64,000 nt of DNA, taken from the NCBI RefSeq assembly GCF_000183385.1, contig NC_014760.1, positions 558,001 to 622,000 of the forward strand, written 5' to 3'. The notes beneath the pieces are model-generated. The model ran no database searches. It saw only the letters and a list, made by a program, of their open reading frames with translations, and was not told where the DNA came from. The first letter of the stretch is position 1. Every line of letters starts with the position of its first letter. Shown here piece after piece: positions 39,637 to 51,111 of this stretch. The position numbers and the translations under genes are program-made. The DNA is from Mycoplasmopsis bovis PG45. GTDB lineage: Bacteria > Bacillota_I > Bacilli_A > Mycoplasmatales > Metamycoplasmataceae.

Positions 39637-42615
39637 CTACTTAGTTTGTCTGGCGGAAATATAATCTTCTTGAATATCATCAACTAACTTCTTAGCTTCT
39701 GCTAATTCTAGGCTGAAGAAAGTTGTTACGCCTCTGTTTTGCATTGTGGCGCCAAATAGAGAATCAACTCTAGACATTGTTCCATGTCTGTGAGTTATAA
39801 CCAAAAATTGTGTTTTGCTTTTTAATTTTTGTAAGTATTCAGCATATCTTACAACGTTAGATTCGTCTAATGCAGCTTCAACTTCATCTAAAATACACAA
39901 TGGAAGTGGTCTAGCCTTAAGAATACCAAATAGTAGCGATATGGCAATAAGTGACTTTTCACCACCTGAGAATAATTTAAGATTCTTAATGCTCTTTCCT
40001 GGTGGCATAGCTTCTATTTCAACACCAGATTCTAGAATGTTCTTAGGATCAGAGAAGAATAATCTTGCGCTTCCTCCACCAAACATTGTGGCAAAAACAT
40101 CATTAAATTCATTATTTACATCATGAATAATATTAGTCAATCTAGTGATAATAATTTTATCCATTTGTGCAATAGCTGATTCTAAAACTTCTTTAGCTTG
40201 AGTTAATTCTTCTTCACTTTTAACAAATTTGTTGTATCTTTCCTCTTCTTCAACCAATTGTTCAAGTGCTTCTAAGTTAACATTTCCTAGTTTACTAATT
40301 TCTTCTCTTATTTCTCTAACAATTTCTGTTGCTTGATCATAAGACATCTCTAATTTATAACCTTGAGCTTCAGCAGATTCTAAAGTAAACTTATATTGTG
40401 ATGCTAATCTTTCACGAGACTGATCTAAAAGCAATTTTGACTTTTCCTTTTCAGAAAGCTTTTCTGAAAATGATTCTAGAAGCTTTCTTAATGTTGATTC
40501 AAAATCGTTTTTTAAAACCTGAGCTGAATTAATTTCCTGGCTTAATGAATTAATTCTTTCATGTTTAGCTCTGAAGTCAGCTTCTAAAGCACTTTTGCGA
40601 GATGATAACACTTCTAAATCAGCTTCAGAACTATGAATGCTGATGCTATCTGATTTTATTTCTAATTCTCTCTCGCTTATGTTTTTAAGTTTTAAGTTAA
40701 GCTCATCCAATATTTTTTGTTCAGCACTTTTTTGTGAAACTACATTTGAAAGCTGATTCTTTAGTTGACTGTCTAACTCTAAACATGTTCTTCTTTCATT
40801 CAAGATTTCATTTTGTTTAGCTTTATCATCATTAATAGCAATTTGAATTCCTGGAAGGAGCGATTCTAATTCACTTATCTTTAAATCGATAGTTAAAAGT
40901 GTTTCAGTATTTGATTTAGCACCACCGACTATTACACCACCAGCTCTAATAATATCGCCATCTAAAGTAACTATCATATATCTGTTATCAAGTATTTTAG
41001 AAATATGATTTGCATGGTGAATTGTTTCAGTTACTATTACATTTCCTAATAAAAATTGTGAAAGAATAATATAAATTGGCTCAACTTCAACCACTTCAGA
41101 AGCAACAGCGATAAATCCTGGTTGCCCTTGGATGGCTAAAAGATGATCATCTCTAACACTTTTAGGTTGTATAGATGCAAGAGGAATAAAAGTTGCTCTA
41201 CCACCATTGTTTTGTTTTAAAAATTCAACTGCTTTAACAGCAACTTCAGATTTTTCAACAACCAAATGTTGCAATGCATTCGCTAATACGGCTTCAATAG
41301 CTCTAGAATATTCCTTATTAACTTTGATTAAATCAGCAACAGTGCCTTTAAGACCTTTACCAAAGATTGCCTTATTTTCTAAAATTGTTTTGGTACCTTT
41401 ATATAAAAGTGTATTGCCTTCTTTTTGTTGTTTAAGCAAGTTTAAGTGTGTCTGAATTTTGAAAATATCATTTTCTTTTTTGTTTAATTTGACATTAAGC
41501 AAGTTAAGCTCACTGTCATGCTTGTCTAAAATTTCATTATTATCAGCTACTCTTTTACTAATTAAGTCATATTCTCTACTAAAGTAGGCTATTCTTTGCA
41601 TTGATTTTTCGATTAAAGTTTTGTAAGCATTAATTTGTTCAGTTTTATCGACTTTTATGTTACCTTCAACAATTAATCTCTCACGTTCATTTTCTCTAGC
41701 AATAGCTATTGATAGATTGTTTAATCTATCTTTAACGGCGTCCAATTCCATTGAGATTTCTCTTTGTGAAGCTTCCAAATTAGACTTAAAGTCAATGTTT
41801 TGACTAATTTTAGACTCTAAATCTTTAATTCTGTTATTTAAATCATTCTTAGTCTCTTGAACGCCTTCTAATTCAGTTGAAAGCTCTTCGTATCTAGAGC
41901 CAAATTTTTTTATATTATCAACTAATAGTCCTACTTCAACAGTTCTAAGTTCTTCGGTTTTTGCTATAAATATTTTAGCTTTCTCGGCTTGTTTTCTTAA
42001 TGGATTAAGCTTTCTTTCTATTTCGGCTATAACTAAGCCAATCTGGTCAAGTCCCTCTTGTGTTTTAGTTAACTTTGATAATGCTTCTTTTTTTCTAAAT
42101 TTATATTTAGAAACACCAGCTGCTTCTTCAAAAATGCCCTTTCTTTCTTCAGCTGAAGCTTCGGCAATGTCACTAACTGTACCTTGCGAAATAATTGCCA
42201 AACTACTTTTGCCAATTCCACTCTCCATCGCAATTTCTTTAATATCTTTCTGACGACACACTTCACCATTAAGATAGTATTGATTAATTCCTGAGCCTCT
42301 TTCTAATACACGAGAAATTGTGATCATTTCATGATTAATGCTACTTTGGCCATCTTTATTATCAAAAGTGAGAGTTACAACTGCTTTATCCATTGGCTTA
42401 GCAGTTTTAGACCCAGCAAAAATAACGTCATCCATATTATCGCCACGAAGTTCTTTAGCACTACGCTCGCCTAAAACTCACTTAATAGCATCATTAATGT
42501 TTGACTTTCCAGATCCATTAGGTCCAACTATTCCAGCTACACCACCATCAAAGCGTAAGGTAATAGGTTCAGCAAATGACTTAAATCCATGAGCTTCTAC
42601 TTTAATTAATTTCAT
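39637..42615 (-). CDS. smc: Chromosome segregation ATPase SMC
   Basis: 992 residues, somewhat shorter than the 1150-1190 of most SMCs. Walker A GPNGSGKSN at residues 31-39, a long coiled coil, a hinge with ATFIPLASIQPK and GAKSNTETLL, a second coil, then the signature KLFSGGEKSL and Walker B LCILDEVEAALD. Structural maintenance of chromosomes, working with ScpAB. The ATG at 42613-42615 follows AGAGGTG. Last gene of the Asp23-fakA-plsX-rnc-smc operon. Confidence 0.96.
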
Positions 42616-42688
42616 TTCACACCTCTAGCAACTATGAAAATTTTTGCTCTTAGTAAATTTTAATAAAAAAAGAATAAGAATGTTATAA

Positions 42689-43375
42689 CTATGACTTTAT
42701 TAACTTATTTAATGCATCATTGGCAGCATTTTCTTCAGCTTCATGCTTACTTTTGCCTAGCCCAGATCCATAAACATTGCCTTCGTAAATAGCTTCTGAT
42801 TTAAATTGATTATTATCGCTCTGATAAGTCTGATAAAATACAGTTTTTTTACTAAAAGATTGCATATATTCTTGCAATCTAGTTTTTGAATCTTTTAGCT
42901 CAATTTTGCCTTCTTTGTATTGCTTAACTAATGGTAGTAAGGTTTTATCTAAAAATTCTTTAACTTTTGGCATGCCTTGGTCTATAAATATTGCAGCTAC
43001 TAACGATTCAAAAATATCGGCTCCAACTTTTTTAGAACTTAAAACTTCATTAGCTACAACATTAGATGAAAGCAATAAAAAGTCTTTTAATTTCAACCTG
43101 TCAGCAATTGAATTAAGTGAATCAGTGCAGACTAATTTAGCTCTAATTAAGGTCAATTGGCCTTGATTCTTATCTTTAAAAACATTAAAAAGTATTGCAG
43201 ACACATAGAACTGCAATATTGCATCACCTAAAAATTCTAATGTTTGATAATTTTTGTTTTTTGCATTAGCAGCTGATGAACCGTGAGTAAAAGCTTGCCT
43301 ATAAACTAAAAGGCTGTTAGCCTTAATATTAAATTGATTTAAAAAATTTTCAATGCTATTCATTTGGCTGGTCAT
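42689..43375 (-). CDS. rnc: Ribonuclease III
   Basis: 228 residues. The catalytic signature TLEFLGDAIL is at about residues 45-54, the second acidic site is DIFESLVAAIF, and a double-stranded RNA-binding domain ends the protein (LQEYMQSFSKK ... GSGLGKSKHEAEENAANDAL). It processes rRNA and other duplex RNA. The start overlaps plsX by 20 bases; smc follows after 73 bases. rnc-smc linkage is a conserved Firmicute/mollicute arrangement. Confidence 0.96.
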   Translation of the reverse strand: MTSQMNSIENFLNQFNIKANSLLVYRQAFTHGSSAANAKNKNYQTLEFLGDAILQFYVSAILFNVFKDKNQGQLTLIRAKLVCTDSLNSIADRLKLKDFLLLSSNVVANEVLSSKKVGADIFESLVAAIFIDQGMPKVKEFLDKTLLPLVKQYKEGKIELKDSKTRLQEYMQSFSKKTVFYQTYQSDNNQFKSEAIYEGNVYGSGLGKSKHEAEENAANDALNKLIKS

Positions 43376-44360
43376 TTAATTCCTTTTTGATAGCTTCTAG
43401 AACATTATTTTTTATAACTAATTTAATTTGGTTTAAGGCGCCCAAATATGCTTTAGTATCACTGTTTCCATGACATTTTATACTTAGTCCATTAAGACCA
43501 ATTAATCATGCAGCGCCAACATTTCTATAATCTAAAGTTTCGGCAACATCCTTGAATGCACCTTTTAAAAATAAATATCCAAATTTTCTTATAGGCTTAG
43601 CCATTATCTTATCTTTTAAAAGGTTTTTAAAACTTAAGATTGCGCCTTCAAGGCTTTTAAGTACTAAATTACCGCCATAGCCATCAATTACTGCTACATC
43701 AGTAGCACCATCTAATAAATATCTAGGTTCAGTATAGCCAATATAATTAATAAATTTGTTATCTTTTAATAGTTGAGAAGCTTCCTTAACAATTTCCAAA
43801 CCTTTATAGTCTTCAGTGCCAATATTTATTAATGAGACTCTAGGGTTTACAATGTTTAGCAATGTTCTAGCATAAACATTAGCTATTTTGGCTCACTCAA
43901 CTAAATATTCTGATTTACACTCAATATTAGCACCTACATCTAAAAGCAAAAATTTGCGTCCGACAACTGTTGGCATAAGTGGCATAAAAGCTGAACGGCT
44001 AACACCTTGTAATCTTTTTAGCTTAAAAGTTGCACAAGCTAAATATGTTCCTGAATCACCACTAGATATTACAGCATCTGCTTTTCCATCCACTACCAAA
44101 TCAATAGCAGTATTCATTGATGTATTTTCCCTCAATGACTTGTGAATGTTCTTTACATCAGAAGGCAAATTAGGATTATTTACAATTCTTAAAGAATCAG
44201 GAATGCCTTCTATCTTTTTTAATTCGACATTAATCGAAGATTCATCACCGACTAAAATAATTTCATAATCATCATTATCTTTTAAAAATTGAACACTAGC
44301 ACTAACAGCAGCGCTAACTCCATTATCATTGCCATTTACATCAAAAGCTATTCTATACAT
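43356..44360 (-). CDS. plsX: Phosphate acyltransferase PlsX
   Basis: 334 residues. MYRIAFDVNGNDNG start (the DxxGxD-like motif), VISSGDSGTYLACATF and VGRKFLLLDVGANIECK, then NIGTEDYKG, all PlsX landmarks. It converts acyl-carriers to acyl-phosphate for phospholipid synthesis and works with FakA in host-derived fatty acid incorporation. The ATG lies 6 bases after the fakA stop with no separate ribosome site, so it is translationally coupled. Confidence 0.94.
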
Positions 44361-44366
44361 ATTTTT

Positions 44367-46013
44367 TTACTCGAATCCTATTAAAAAATGATAATTAGGT
44401 TGATTGCCATTAACTAATTCAACTTCGCAGTCATAATATCTGTTGATGTAATCAACTAACTCAATGGCATCAGGTTCAGATGCATCATTACCATAATAAA
44501 TTGTAATAATTTCGGTTTCATCATTAGCTGCTTTTTTAATTAAGTGCTTTGCTGCTTCTAAATATGAAGACTTACATGAAATAATTTTGCCATCTAAAAT
44601 ACTAATGAAGTTATCTTTTTTAATTTTCACACCATTTAAAGTTGTGTCACGAACTGCCATTGTTACTTCACCAGTTCTAACCATTTTCATAACTTCTTTC
44701 ATTAATTCATTGTTTTCATCACTGCTAGAATTGCTATTAAATGCAATGATAGCATTAATGCCTTGAATTTGTGTTCTGGTAGGCACTATGTGAACATTTT
44801 TATCAAAAATTCCAGATGCAGCTTGTTGTGCAGCTAGGAAAATATTTGGATTATTTGGAAGAACAAAAACATCTTTAGCATCAACAGATTTTATTGCTTC
44901 TAAAATATCAGTTACTGACGGATTTTGAGTCTGACCACATTCAATAATTGCATCAACACCTAATTCCTTCATTTTGTTGATAAAACCTGAACCAAGGTTG
45001 CATGACACAATACCACATTTTTTAGCTCCTTGTGCCACAACATCATTTATAACAACACTATTATTTCTGTTAGATCTAGAATTTTCAGCCTGTAAAGTCA
45101 TATTTTCTGACTTAATCTTGATAAATTCACCATACTTTTGTCCGTAGTTAAGCATATCACCAGGTTTTAATGTGTGCCCATGAACTTTAATTAATTCAGC
45201 ATCTTGCACAATTACTAGCGAATTAGCAAACTTAGAAATGTGTTTTTCAAATGCTGTTTTATCAAATTCATCAGGCTTAGACAATTCGATAATAAATTCT
45301 GTGCAATAGCCGAATTCACCTTTGTAAACTTCATCAGAACTAATAAATTTATCTATTGATTGCTCAACTTGCTGAATTTGAACTGGATTACCAATTACAT
45401 AGCTGTGCATCCCTGTAATAAAAGATACTAGACCTTCTCCCCCTGAATCAACTACACCTACTTCGCGTAAAACTTTTAGTAAATTAGGAGTATTATCACA
45501 AGCAACTCTTGAATAATTCTTTGCCATTTCAAAAAATTGCTCAAGAGTTGTTTCATCATTAACATTTTTTGCTAATTGCTCAGATGTTTCTCTAATAACA
45601 GTTAAAATTGTTCCTTCAACTGGTTTAAGAACTGATTCATAGGCTCTTTTGGTTGCACTCTGAAAACCTTGTACAAATTCCAAAACTGTCACTTCATTTT
45701 TATCAGCAAAATAATTTGCAAAGCCTTTAAAAATTTGACTTAAGATAACCCCTGAATTTCCACGAGCACCTAATAACATATTTTTAGAAACAATGGCAGA
45801 CACTTCTGCAAGATTTTTATTTTCTTGCAAGTCTTTAAGTGCTTTAGCTGCAGCTTCAGCTGTATTTGACATATTTGTGCCAGTATCGCCATCAGGAACG
45901 GGAAAGACATTAAGTGCATCAATTCTGTTTTTATTGTTAATTAAATTATTTGCACCAGAAATAATTAGATTCGAATATATAGTGCCATCAATAACCTTAG
46001 CGTTCTTAATCAT
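44367..46013 (-). CDS. fakA: Fatty acid kinase catalytic subunit FakA (DAK/DhaL family)
   Basis: 548 residues. The N-terminal DhaL domain has ALNVFPVPDGDTGTNMSNT, whose Asp residues bind Mg-ATP, and ARGNSGVILSQIF. The middle and C-terminal domains (VIECGQTQNPSVTDILEAI, FVLPNNPNIFLAAQQA) match FakA/YloV. FakA phosphorylates fatty acids presented by FakB, feeding PlsX directly downstream. The start overlaps the preceding Asp23-like gene by 8 bases. Confidence 0.93.
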   Translation of the reverse strand: MIKNAKVIDGTIYSNLIISGANNLINNKNRIDALNVFPVPDGDTGTNMSNTAEAAAKALKDLQENKNLAEVSAIVSKNMLLGARGNSGVILSQIFKGFANYFADKNEVTVLEFVQGFQSATKRAYESVLKPVEGTILTVIRETSEQLAKNVNDETTLEQFFEMAKNYSRVACDNTPNLLKVLREVGVVDSGGEGLVSFITGMHSYVIGNPVQIQQVEQSIDKFISSDEVYKGEFGYCTEFIIELSKPDEFDKTAFEKHISKFANSLVIVQDAELIKVHGHTLKPGDMLNYGQKYGEFIKIKSENMTLQAENSRSNRNNSVVINDVVAQGAKKCGIVSCNLGSGFINKMKELGVDAIIECGQTQNPSVTDILEAIKSVDAKDVFVLPNNPNIFLAAQQAASGIFDKNVHIVPTRTQIQGINAIIAFNSNSSSDENNELMKEVMKMVRTGEVTMAVRDTTLNGVKIKKDNFISILDGKIISCKSSYLEAAKHLIKKAANDETEIITIYYGNDASEPDAIELVDYINRYYDCEVELVNGNQPNYHFLIGFE

Positions 46014-46290
46014 TTATCAACTCTCCTATGAATAAATTAATTTTGCCAACTTTTTGACCTTTTTTAACAAGCCTATACTTAAGCAGATTACTTATATTCT
46101 TAACTAACTCTTTTGCGCTTGTGTTTTTTAATATTTTTATCGATGCATTAAAATTCCATGTGTCTTTATCACTCTCGTGTACATTAAAATCTGCAATATT
46201 ATCAGTGGTGCCATCTTCTAAAATTAACCTAACACCTGGGGTTGATTCTAAAATCTCAATAAATATTTTTTCAACTTCATTGTTTGTCAT
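46006..46290 (-). CDS. Asp23/YloU-like small protein
   Basis: 94 residues, soluble, alternating strands and helices: TPGVRLILEDGTTDNIADFNVHE, FNASIKIL, then a C-terminal KINLFIGEL strand. This is the Asp23/Gls24 (YloU) layout, and YloU normally precedes YloV/FakA in Firmicutes. First gene of the operon; AGGAA ribosome site. The sequence match is weak, and the call leans on position. Confidence 0.6.
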   Translation of the reverse strand: MTNNEVEKIFIEILESTPGVRLILEDGTTDNIADFNVHESDKDTWNFNASIKILKNTSAKELVKNISNLLKYRLVKKGQKVGKINLFIGELIND

Positions 46291-46469
46291 TTAAAATTCC
46301 TGCCTTTGCAATGTAGTTTAGAATTTTTATAGTTTAGATAATGTAGATAAAATTATAATATTATTAATATTAATTCAAAATTTATAATTACTAATAAATA
46401 AGTATAGTATTAATATATTAAAATAAAAATTTAAATATTAATCAAAATTGATAGACTAACTGAATTATT

Positions 46470-47213
46470 ATGGCAGAAAAAGTGGAAAAAGTTATTGTTT
46501 TAAAAATTGAAGAATATACGCAAAATGAAAATGCAGCATTAGTTACTGTGTTAGGAACTAATGGAGTTTTTAAACTTTTTGCACCTGGTTTAACTAAAAC
46601 AACTTCAAAAAATAGACAAAACTTACAAATAGGATCAATTTGCGAAATTGAGTATTTTAAAGCAAGATTTGTCAACAAATTAAACAAATTAAAAAAAGCT
46701 AACTTACTAATATTGCCACATTATGAAGATAATTTAGTACTCAAATTCATTGCCAAAATGGTGCTTTTTTTAGAAAATTTTAAAGATAATGCAAACGAAG
46801 TATTTGATGCATATGAAGAGTGCTTGCTTAAGTATGATTACTATGTCAAAAATGGTTTTGAAGATATAGAAACTAAAGGTAATCCACTTAGATATATGAT
46901 TACTTATTTGGTATCTAAAGCCCTTAAATACAATGGCATTCAGCCAAATCATCACAGATGCATAAGCTGTAACTCTCCGGCAAATTTAATCGACTTTAAG
47001 TTTTCAGAAGGCGGTTTTATTTGTGGTGAGTGTACTAACAACCAAAGGTGAACTAAAGAATTAAAATCACTTTACTTTCTATTTAATAGTTTGGATAAAT
47101 ACATTCTTATGAGCAATAAAGCAGTTAATGACATTATTTACAATGAAATCATTAATCATTTAATTAAAAATGGAATTTATGTTAACTGAGAAATATTAAG
47201 ATTTAACAAATAG
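46470..47213 (+). CDS. recO: DNA repair protein RecO
   Basis: 247 residues. An N-terminal OB fold (VIVLKIEEYTQNENAALVTVLGTNGVF) is followed by a helical domain with a zinc knuckle CISCNSP ... GFICGECTN. RecO loads RecA on SSB-coated DNA with RecR. One TGA Trp. The divergent 179-base gap to the Asp23-like gene is AT-rich and should hold both promoters. Confidence 0.9.
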
Positions 47214-47220
47214 TACTATA

Positions 47221-47258
47221 AAACAGCTTTTAGCATAAATTAATGTAGCTGTTTTTTT
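47221..47258 (+). terminator. recO terminator
   Basis: AAACAGCT...AGCTGTTTTTTT stem-loop 8 bases after the stop codon. Confidence 0.8.
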
Positions 47259-47326
47259 ATTTTCAAAAGTCCTTTAAAAATAAATAATTTATAATTTATA
47301 TACTATAAATTTTACTAGGAGGCCAA

Positions 47327-48295
47327 ATGAAAATAGGTAATGCAAAAGTTGCTATAGATGCAATTGAAAAATACAAAAATATAATCATTTTTCACCATAT
47401 TCGTCCTGATGGAGACTGTTTAGGCTCACAAGCTGGATTAGCTGAATTAATTAGAACTAACTACCCCGAAAAAAACGTTTATACTGTTGGTGATAATGTT
47501 GGTGTATTTGACTTTATGAACTATAAATATGATCAAATTGAAAAAATAGACTTTAGTGACTCTTTAGGAATTGTGGTGGATGCTTCTAGCTCAAATCGAA
47601 TTGAATGTGCTGAGCTTTTATTAAACAAAAAAATTACTGCTGCACTTAGAATAGACCATCATCCTAATGATAGTGATATAGAATATCAATATATCTGAGT
47701 TGATGAGCACTATGTAGCTGCTGCAGAAATGATTGCAAAAATTGCTTATGAAGCAAAATGAATTGTTAATCAGAGAGCTGCTGAGCATATATTTTTAGGA
47801 ATAGTAACTGATAGCGGAAGATTTTTATATCCTGATACTTCTGCAAGAACACACCAACTAGTTTCATTTTTATATGAAAAAGGGAATTTGAAGCCAAAGT
47901 TTATGTTCAATGAACTAAGCAAAAGAACGATGGATGACATTAAATTCTCGGGTGAAATACTTTCAAATTTCAAAAAACAAGGCAGAGTTTTATACTATGA
48001 GGTTACTAATGAAGTGTTACAAAAATTTGGTCTAAGTAGCCTTAAAGCAGCAACATTTGTTAATGAATTAGCTGATATTGAAGATAATTCTTGCTGAGCC
48101 TTCTTTATACAATTAGAAGATGGCAAAATTAGAGGACGTCTTCGCTCAAATGGCCCATTAGTTAATAAAGTAGCTCCAAAATATGGTGGTGGTGGTCATG
48201 ATAATGCTGCTGGTATTACGTTAACTAAATGAAGTCAAGTTAATGATGTAATTAATGACCTAAACCAGTTAATTATTGAATGAGAGGCAAAATAA
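47327..48295 (+). CDS. DHH/DHHA1 phosphoesterase (copy 1)
   Basis: 322 residues of the NrnA-like family (nanoRNase / pAp phosphatase). HHIRPDGDCLGSQ at residues 24-36 and LRIDHHPND supply the DHH metal site; the DHHA1 domain ends with PKYGGGGHDNAAG. Mycoplasmas use such enzymes to recycle short RNA and pAp or to cleave cyclic dinucleotides. Start has AGGAGG. Followed after one base by a paralogue. Confidence 0.92.
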
Positions 48296-48296
48296 T

Positions 48297-49298
48297 ATGG
48301 CATCACAACATATGGCTATAGGATCATTTAAGGATGCCCAAAAAGTGATTGAAAAGTATGATTCAATAATAATTTTTCACCACACACGTCCTGATGGTGA
48401 CTGCTTAGGTAGTCAATTTGGCTTAAGACAACTAATAAGAGATAATTATCCAAACAAAAAAGTTTATGCAATTGGTGATACTGGCGGTTCATTTTCATTT
48501 TTAAACTTTGATTTTGATAATGAACCAAGTGATGAATTATTAGCTAAATCACTAGGGATTATTGTTGATGCTAACTTTAAAGAGAGAATTTATTTGCGTC
48601 AATATTTAGACAAAAATCTTTTTGCAGAAACACTAAGAATTGACCATCACCCAAATGATGATGATTTAGACAAGTGCACTAGATGGGTTGAATCAAATAG
48701 AATTGCTGCTGCTGAAATGATTGCCGAATTAGCCTATCAAACAGGCTGAAAAGTAAGTCATACAGCTGCTGAATATATATTTTTGGGAATGATAACAGAC
48801 AGCGGAAGATTTCAATTTTCAGACACGTCTGCACGAACACATGAACTAGTTGCCTTTTTATATAAAACTGGTTTTAATGCTGATAAAGTATTTACAGGAT
48901 TAGCTCAAACAGACTTGCAAGATTTAAAACTAACTAATAAAATTTATGAAAATTTGAAAACAGTAGGCAGAGTGGCCTATACAACATTAACTTATGATGA
49001 AACTGTTCAATTAGGAAAAACCCCAAATCAAGCATGCAGACCAAATTCAATAGCCAACTTAAAAGGATATCCATTTTGAGTATTTTTTAATGAAGAAGAA
49101 AATGGAAAAATTAGGGTTGAGTATCGTTCAAATGGCCCATGTGTTAGAAATGTTGCTGTAAAATGAGGTGGTGGTGGCCACGAAAGAGCTTCAGGTTCAA
49201 TTCTGAGCTCATTTGACTTAGTTCCTGATGTAATAAGAGACTGCAATCTTGAAGTGGACAGATGAGAAAAATATGGTAATGATAACCAAATTAAATAA
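48297..49298 (+). CDS. DHH/DHHA1 phosphoesterase (copy 2)
   Basis: 333-residue paralogue of the preceding gene with the same motif order: HHTRPDGDCLGSQ, LRIDHHPND, TDSGRFQFSDTSARTHE and KWGGGGHERASG. The ATG at 48297 is separated from the previous stop by one base, with GAGAGG as ribosome site inside the upstream gene. Tandem DHH pairs occur in several mycoplasmas and probably divide substrates between oligoribonucleotides and nucleotide phosphates. A short hairpin with T7 follows at about 49299-49321. Confidence 0.92.
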
Positions 49299-49430
49299 GG
49301 TGGATTAGTCCGCTTTTTTTGTCAAAAAATTCCATTATTGGCTTGCTATATACCAATTTTGTATAATTTGATTATTGACTTAAATGAAGATTTTAACTGT
49401 AAAAATATATCTTAGAAGGAGTTTTTTATA

Positions 49431-50822
49431 ATGACCAATAGGAAGTTTTTTAAAGGTATGCTAATTGGATCTGCACCAGTTATTTTGCTACCTACAATTG
49501 CTGCAACATGCGAAAACACTGCAACTAAAAGTGACCAAAAAGACAATAAAATATATGAAAACACCAAACTTAATACTGTATTAAGTTCTTTAAAATCAAC
49601 TTGAGAAACACTCAAGGATAATGAAAAACACGATGCCATTAAAACAATTGCAAAAGCAATGAAAAGCGATGTTAAATTAAGCGATGATGAAGTGCACTAT
49701 TTAATTAGTGAATTAAACAAGGATGTGGGTACTTTTGGTGGTGTTGTTTGGTACATTTCATCAGTTGAATCATTAATAGGTAAAGAACAGTCATATAAAT
49801 TTGCAAAATTGGCTTTTGACAAATTAAAGGAAAGTAATAAGGACAAGATTGATTTTGGCAAAAAATTTATGGATAATACTTCAAAAATTGAAGCTGATAG
49901 TAACAAAAGCCTCCCTGTTGTTTTTATGGATATTGATGAAACAGTGCTTCAAAATGATTTAACTGAAGCTTCTGCAATGATTAATGGTGGATATAGTGGA
50001 GCTACTAAAGAAAAGAATGATTTAAAAGCTAACAGGTTTGCAATCCCAGGAGCAGTTGAGTTTATAAACTATGTTCATGAAAATGGCGGATTAGTATTTT
50101 ATAACTCAGATATGAACCAATCTACAGCAGTTAGAGATGCAGTAAAAGAAAATCTTAAGAAGGTTGGAGTTAAATTTGTACAAGACTTTCAATTCTGAAT
50201 GCGTGGTTCAATGCCTTATTTAGCAGAAAATGAAGCTGAAATTAGCGATGAAAAAACTAAAGATCTTTCTGATGATAGCCTCAAAAAATTGGCTAATAAA
50301 CTTAAATTCACTACTGAGTACAGAGAAACTCCTTGGATTACCTGAACAAATTCTTCAGCTGCTTACAGACTTGGCAAAAAAGTCTATAAAACAGACAGAA
50401 TGGAAGCATTAGATAAAAATAATGAAGGTTTTAAATTAATGGGAGATAAAAAAGTTCCATTAAAAACCATTATGAAAATTGGTGATAATTATAATGACTT
50501 TTTTGACAGAATCTCTAAAGGTAAAACTAACAAAGAAAGAGTAGATTCATACAGAAGTAAAGAATTAGAAATTAACAAATACTTTGACATAAATGGTGCT
50601 GATGTAAAACATACAGTAAAAAAAGATAATAAATATACCTTAGAAAAAGTTCCAAATCCTTGAAAACAAGTATATGTTCTTGTGCCTGGTAATGCCGAAT
50701 ATGGTGGTTGATTAGATAAACTTGGATATGGAAATGTTTATAACCTTTATAAAGAAATTCTTAACATACTTAAAAACACAAAATATCAAGAAGGTCCAAA
50801 ACCAGAAAATAATGTTATTTAA
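49431..50822 (+). CDS. HAD acid phosphatase lipoprotein, e(P4)/class B-like
   Basis: 463-residue lipoprotein: MTNRKFFKGMLIG... with lipobox TIAATC (Cys27). The HAD motif VVFMDIDETVL (Asp167, Asp169) is followed by VFYNSDMNQS (motif II) and KIGDNYNDFFD (motif IV). Surface phosphatases of this family strip phosphate from nucleotides so that nucleosides can be imported, which fits with deoD salvage. AGAAGGAG ribosome site. Terminator follows. Confidence 0.9.
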
Positions 50823-50826
50823 TTTT

Positions 50827-50850
50827 AATAGAGCTTTTGCTCTATTTTTA
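50827..50850 (+). terminator. Terminator of the phosphatase lipoprotein gene
   Basis: AATAGAGC TTTT GCTCTATT followed by TTTATTT. The remaining 260 bases before glpK are AT-rich and hold the glpK promoter region (TATATAATTTAATTATG near 50948); no gene seen. Confidence 0.8.
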
Positions 50851-51111
50851 TTTCTATAAAACAGGCATTTTAGTCTTATTTACATAAATCTATGCCTTAA
50901 AAATTTTATGTAAAAATTTTTCATAAAATTACAGATATTAGCCAATATATATAATTTAATTATGCTTATTAATATTAGAGATTAATAGCACGAAAGGATG
51001 TTTTTTAAAATAAGGTAGCAAATAGGAAAAAAATAATGCTTATTGGAAATTTTTATTTCACCAAGCAAAGCTTACACGGCAAATTCTTAAAATCTTAGGA
51101 GACTTAATTAT

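Noticed and set aside
48276-48296. Earlier start for the second DHH gene in the end of the first
   Set aside because: It would use ATT without a ribosome site, whereas ATG at 48297 has GAGAGG and aligns with the start of its paralogue.
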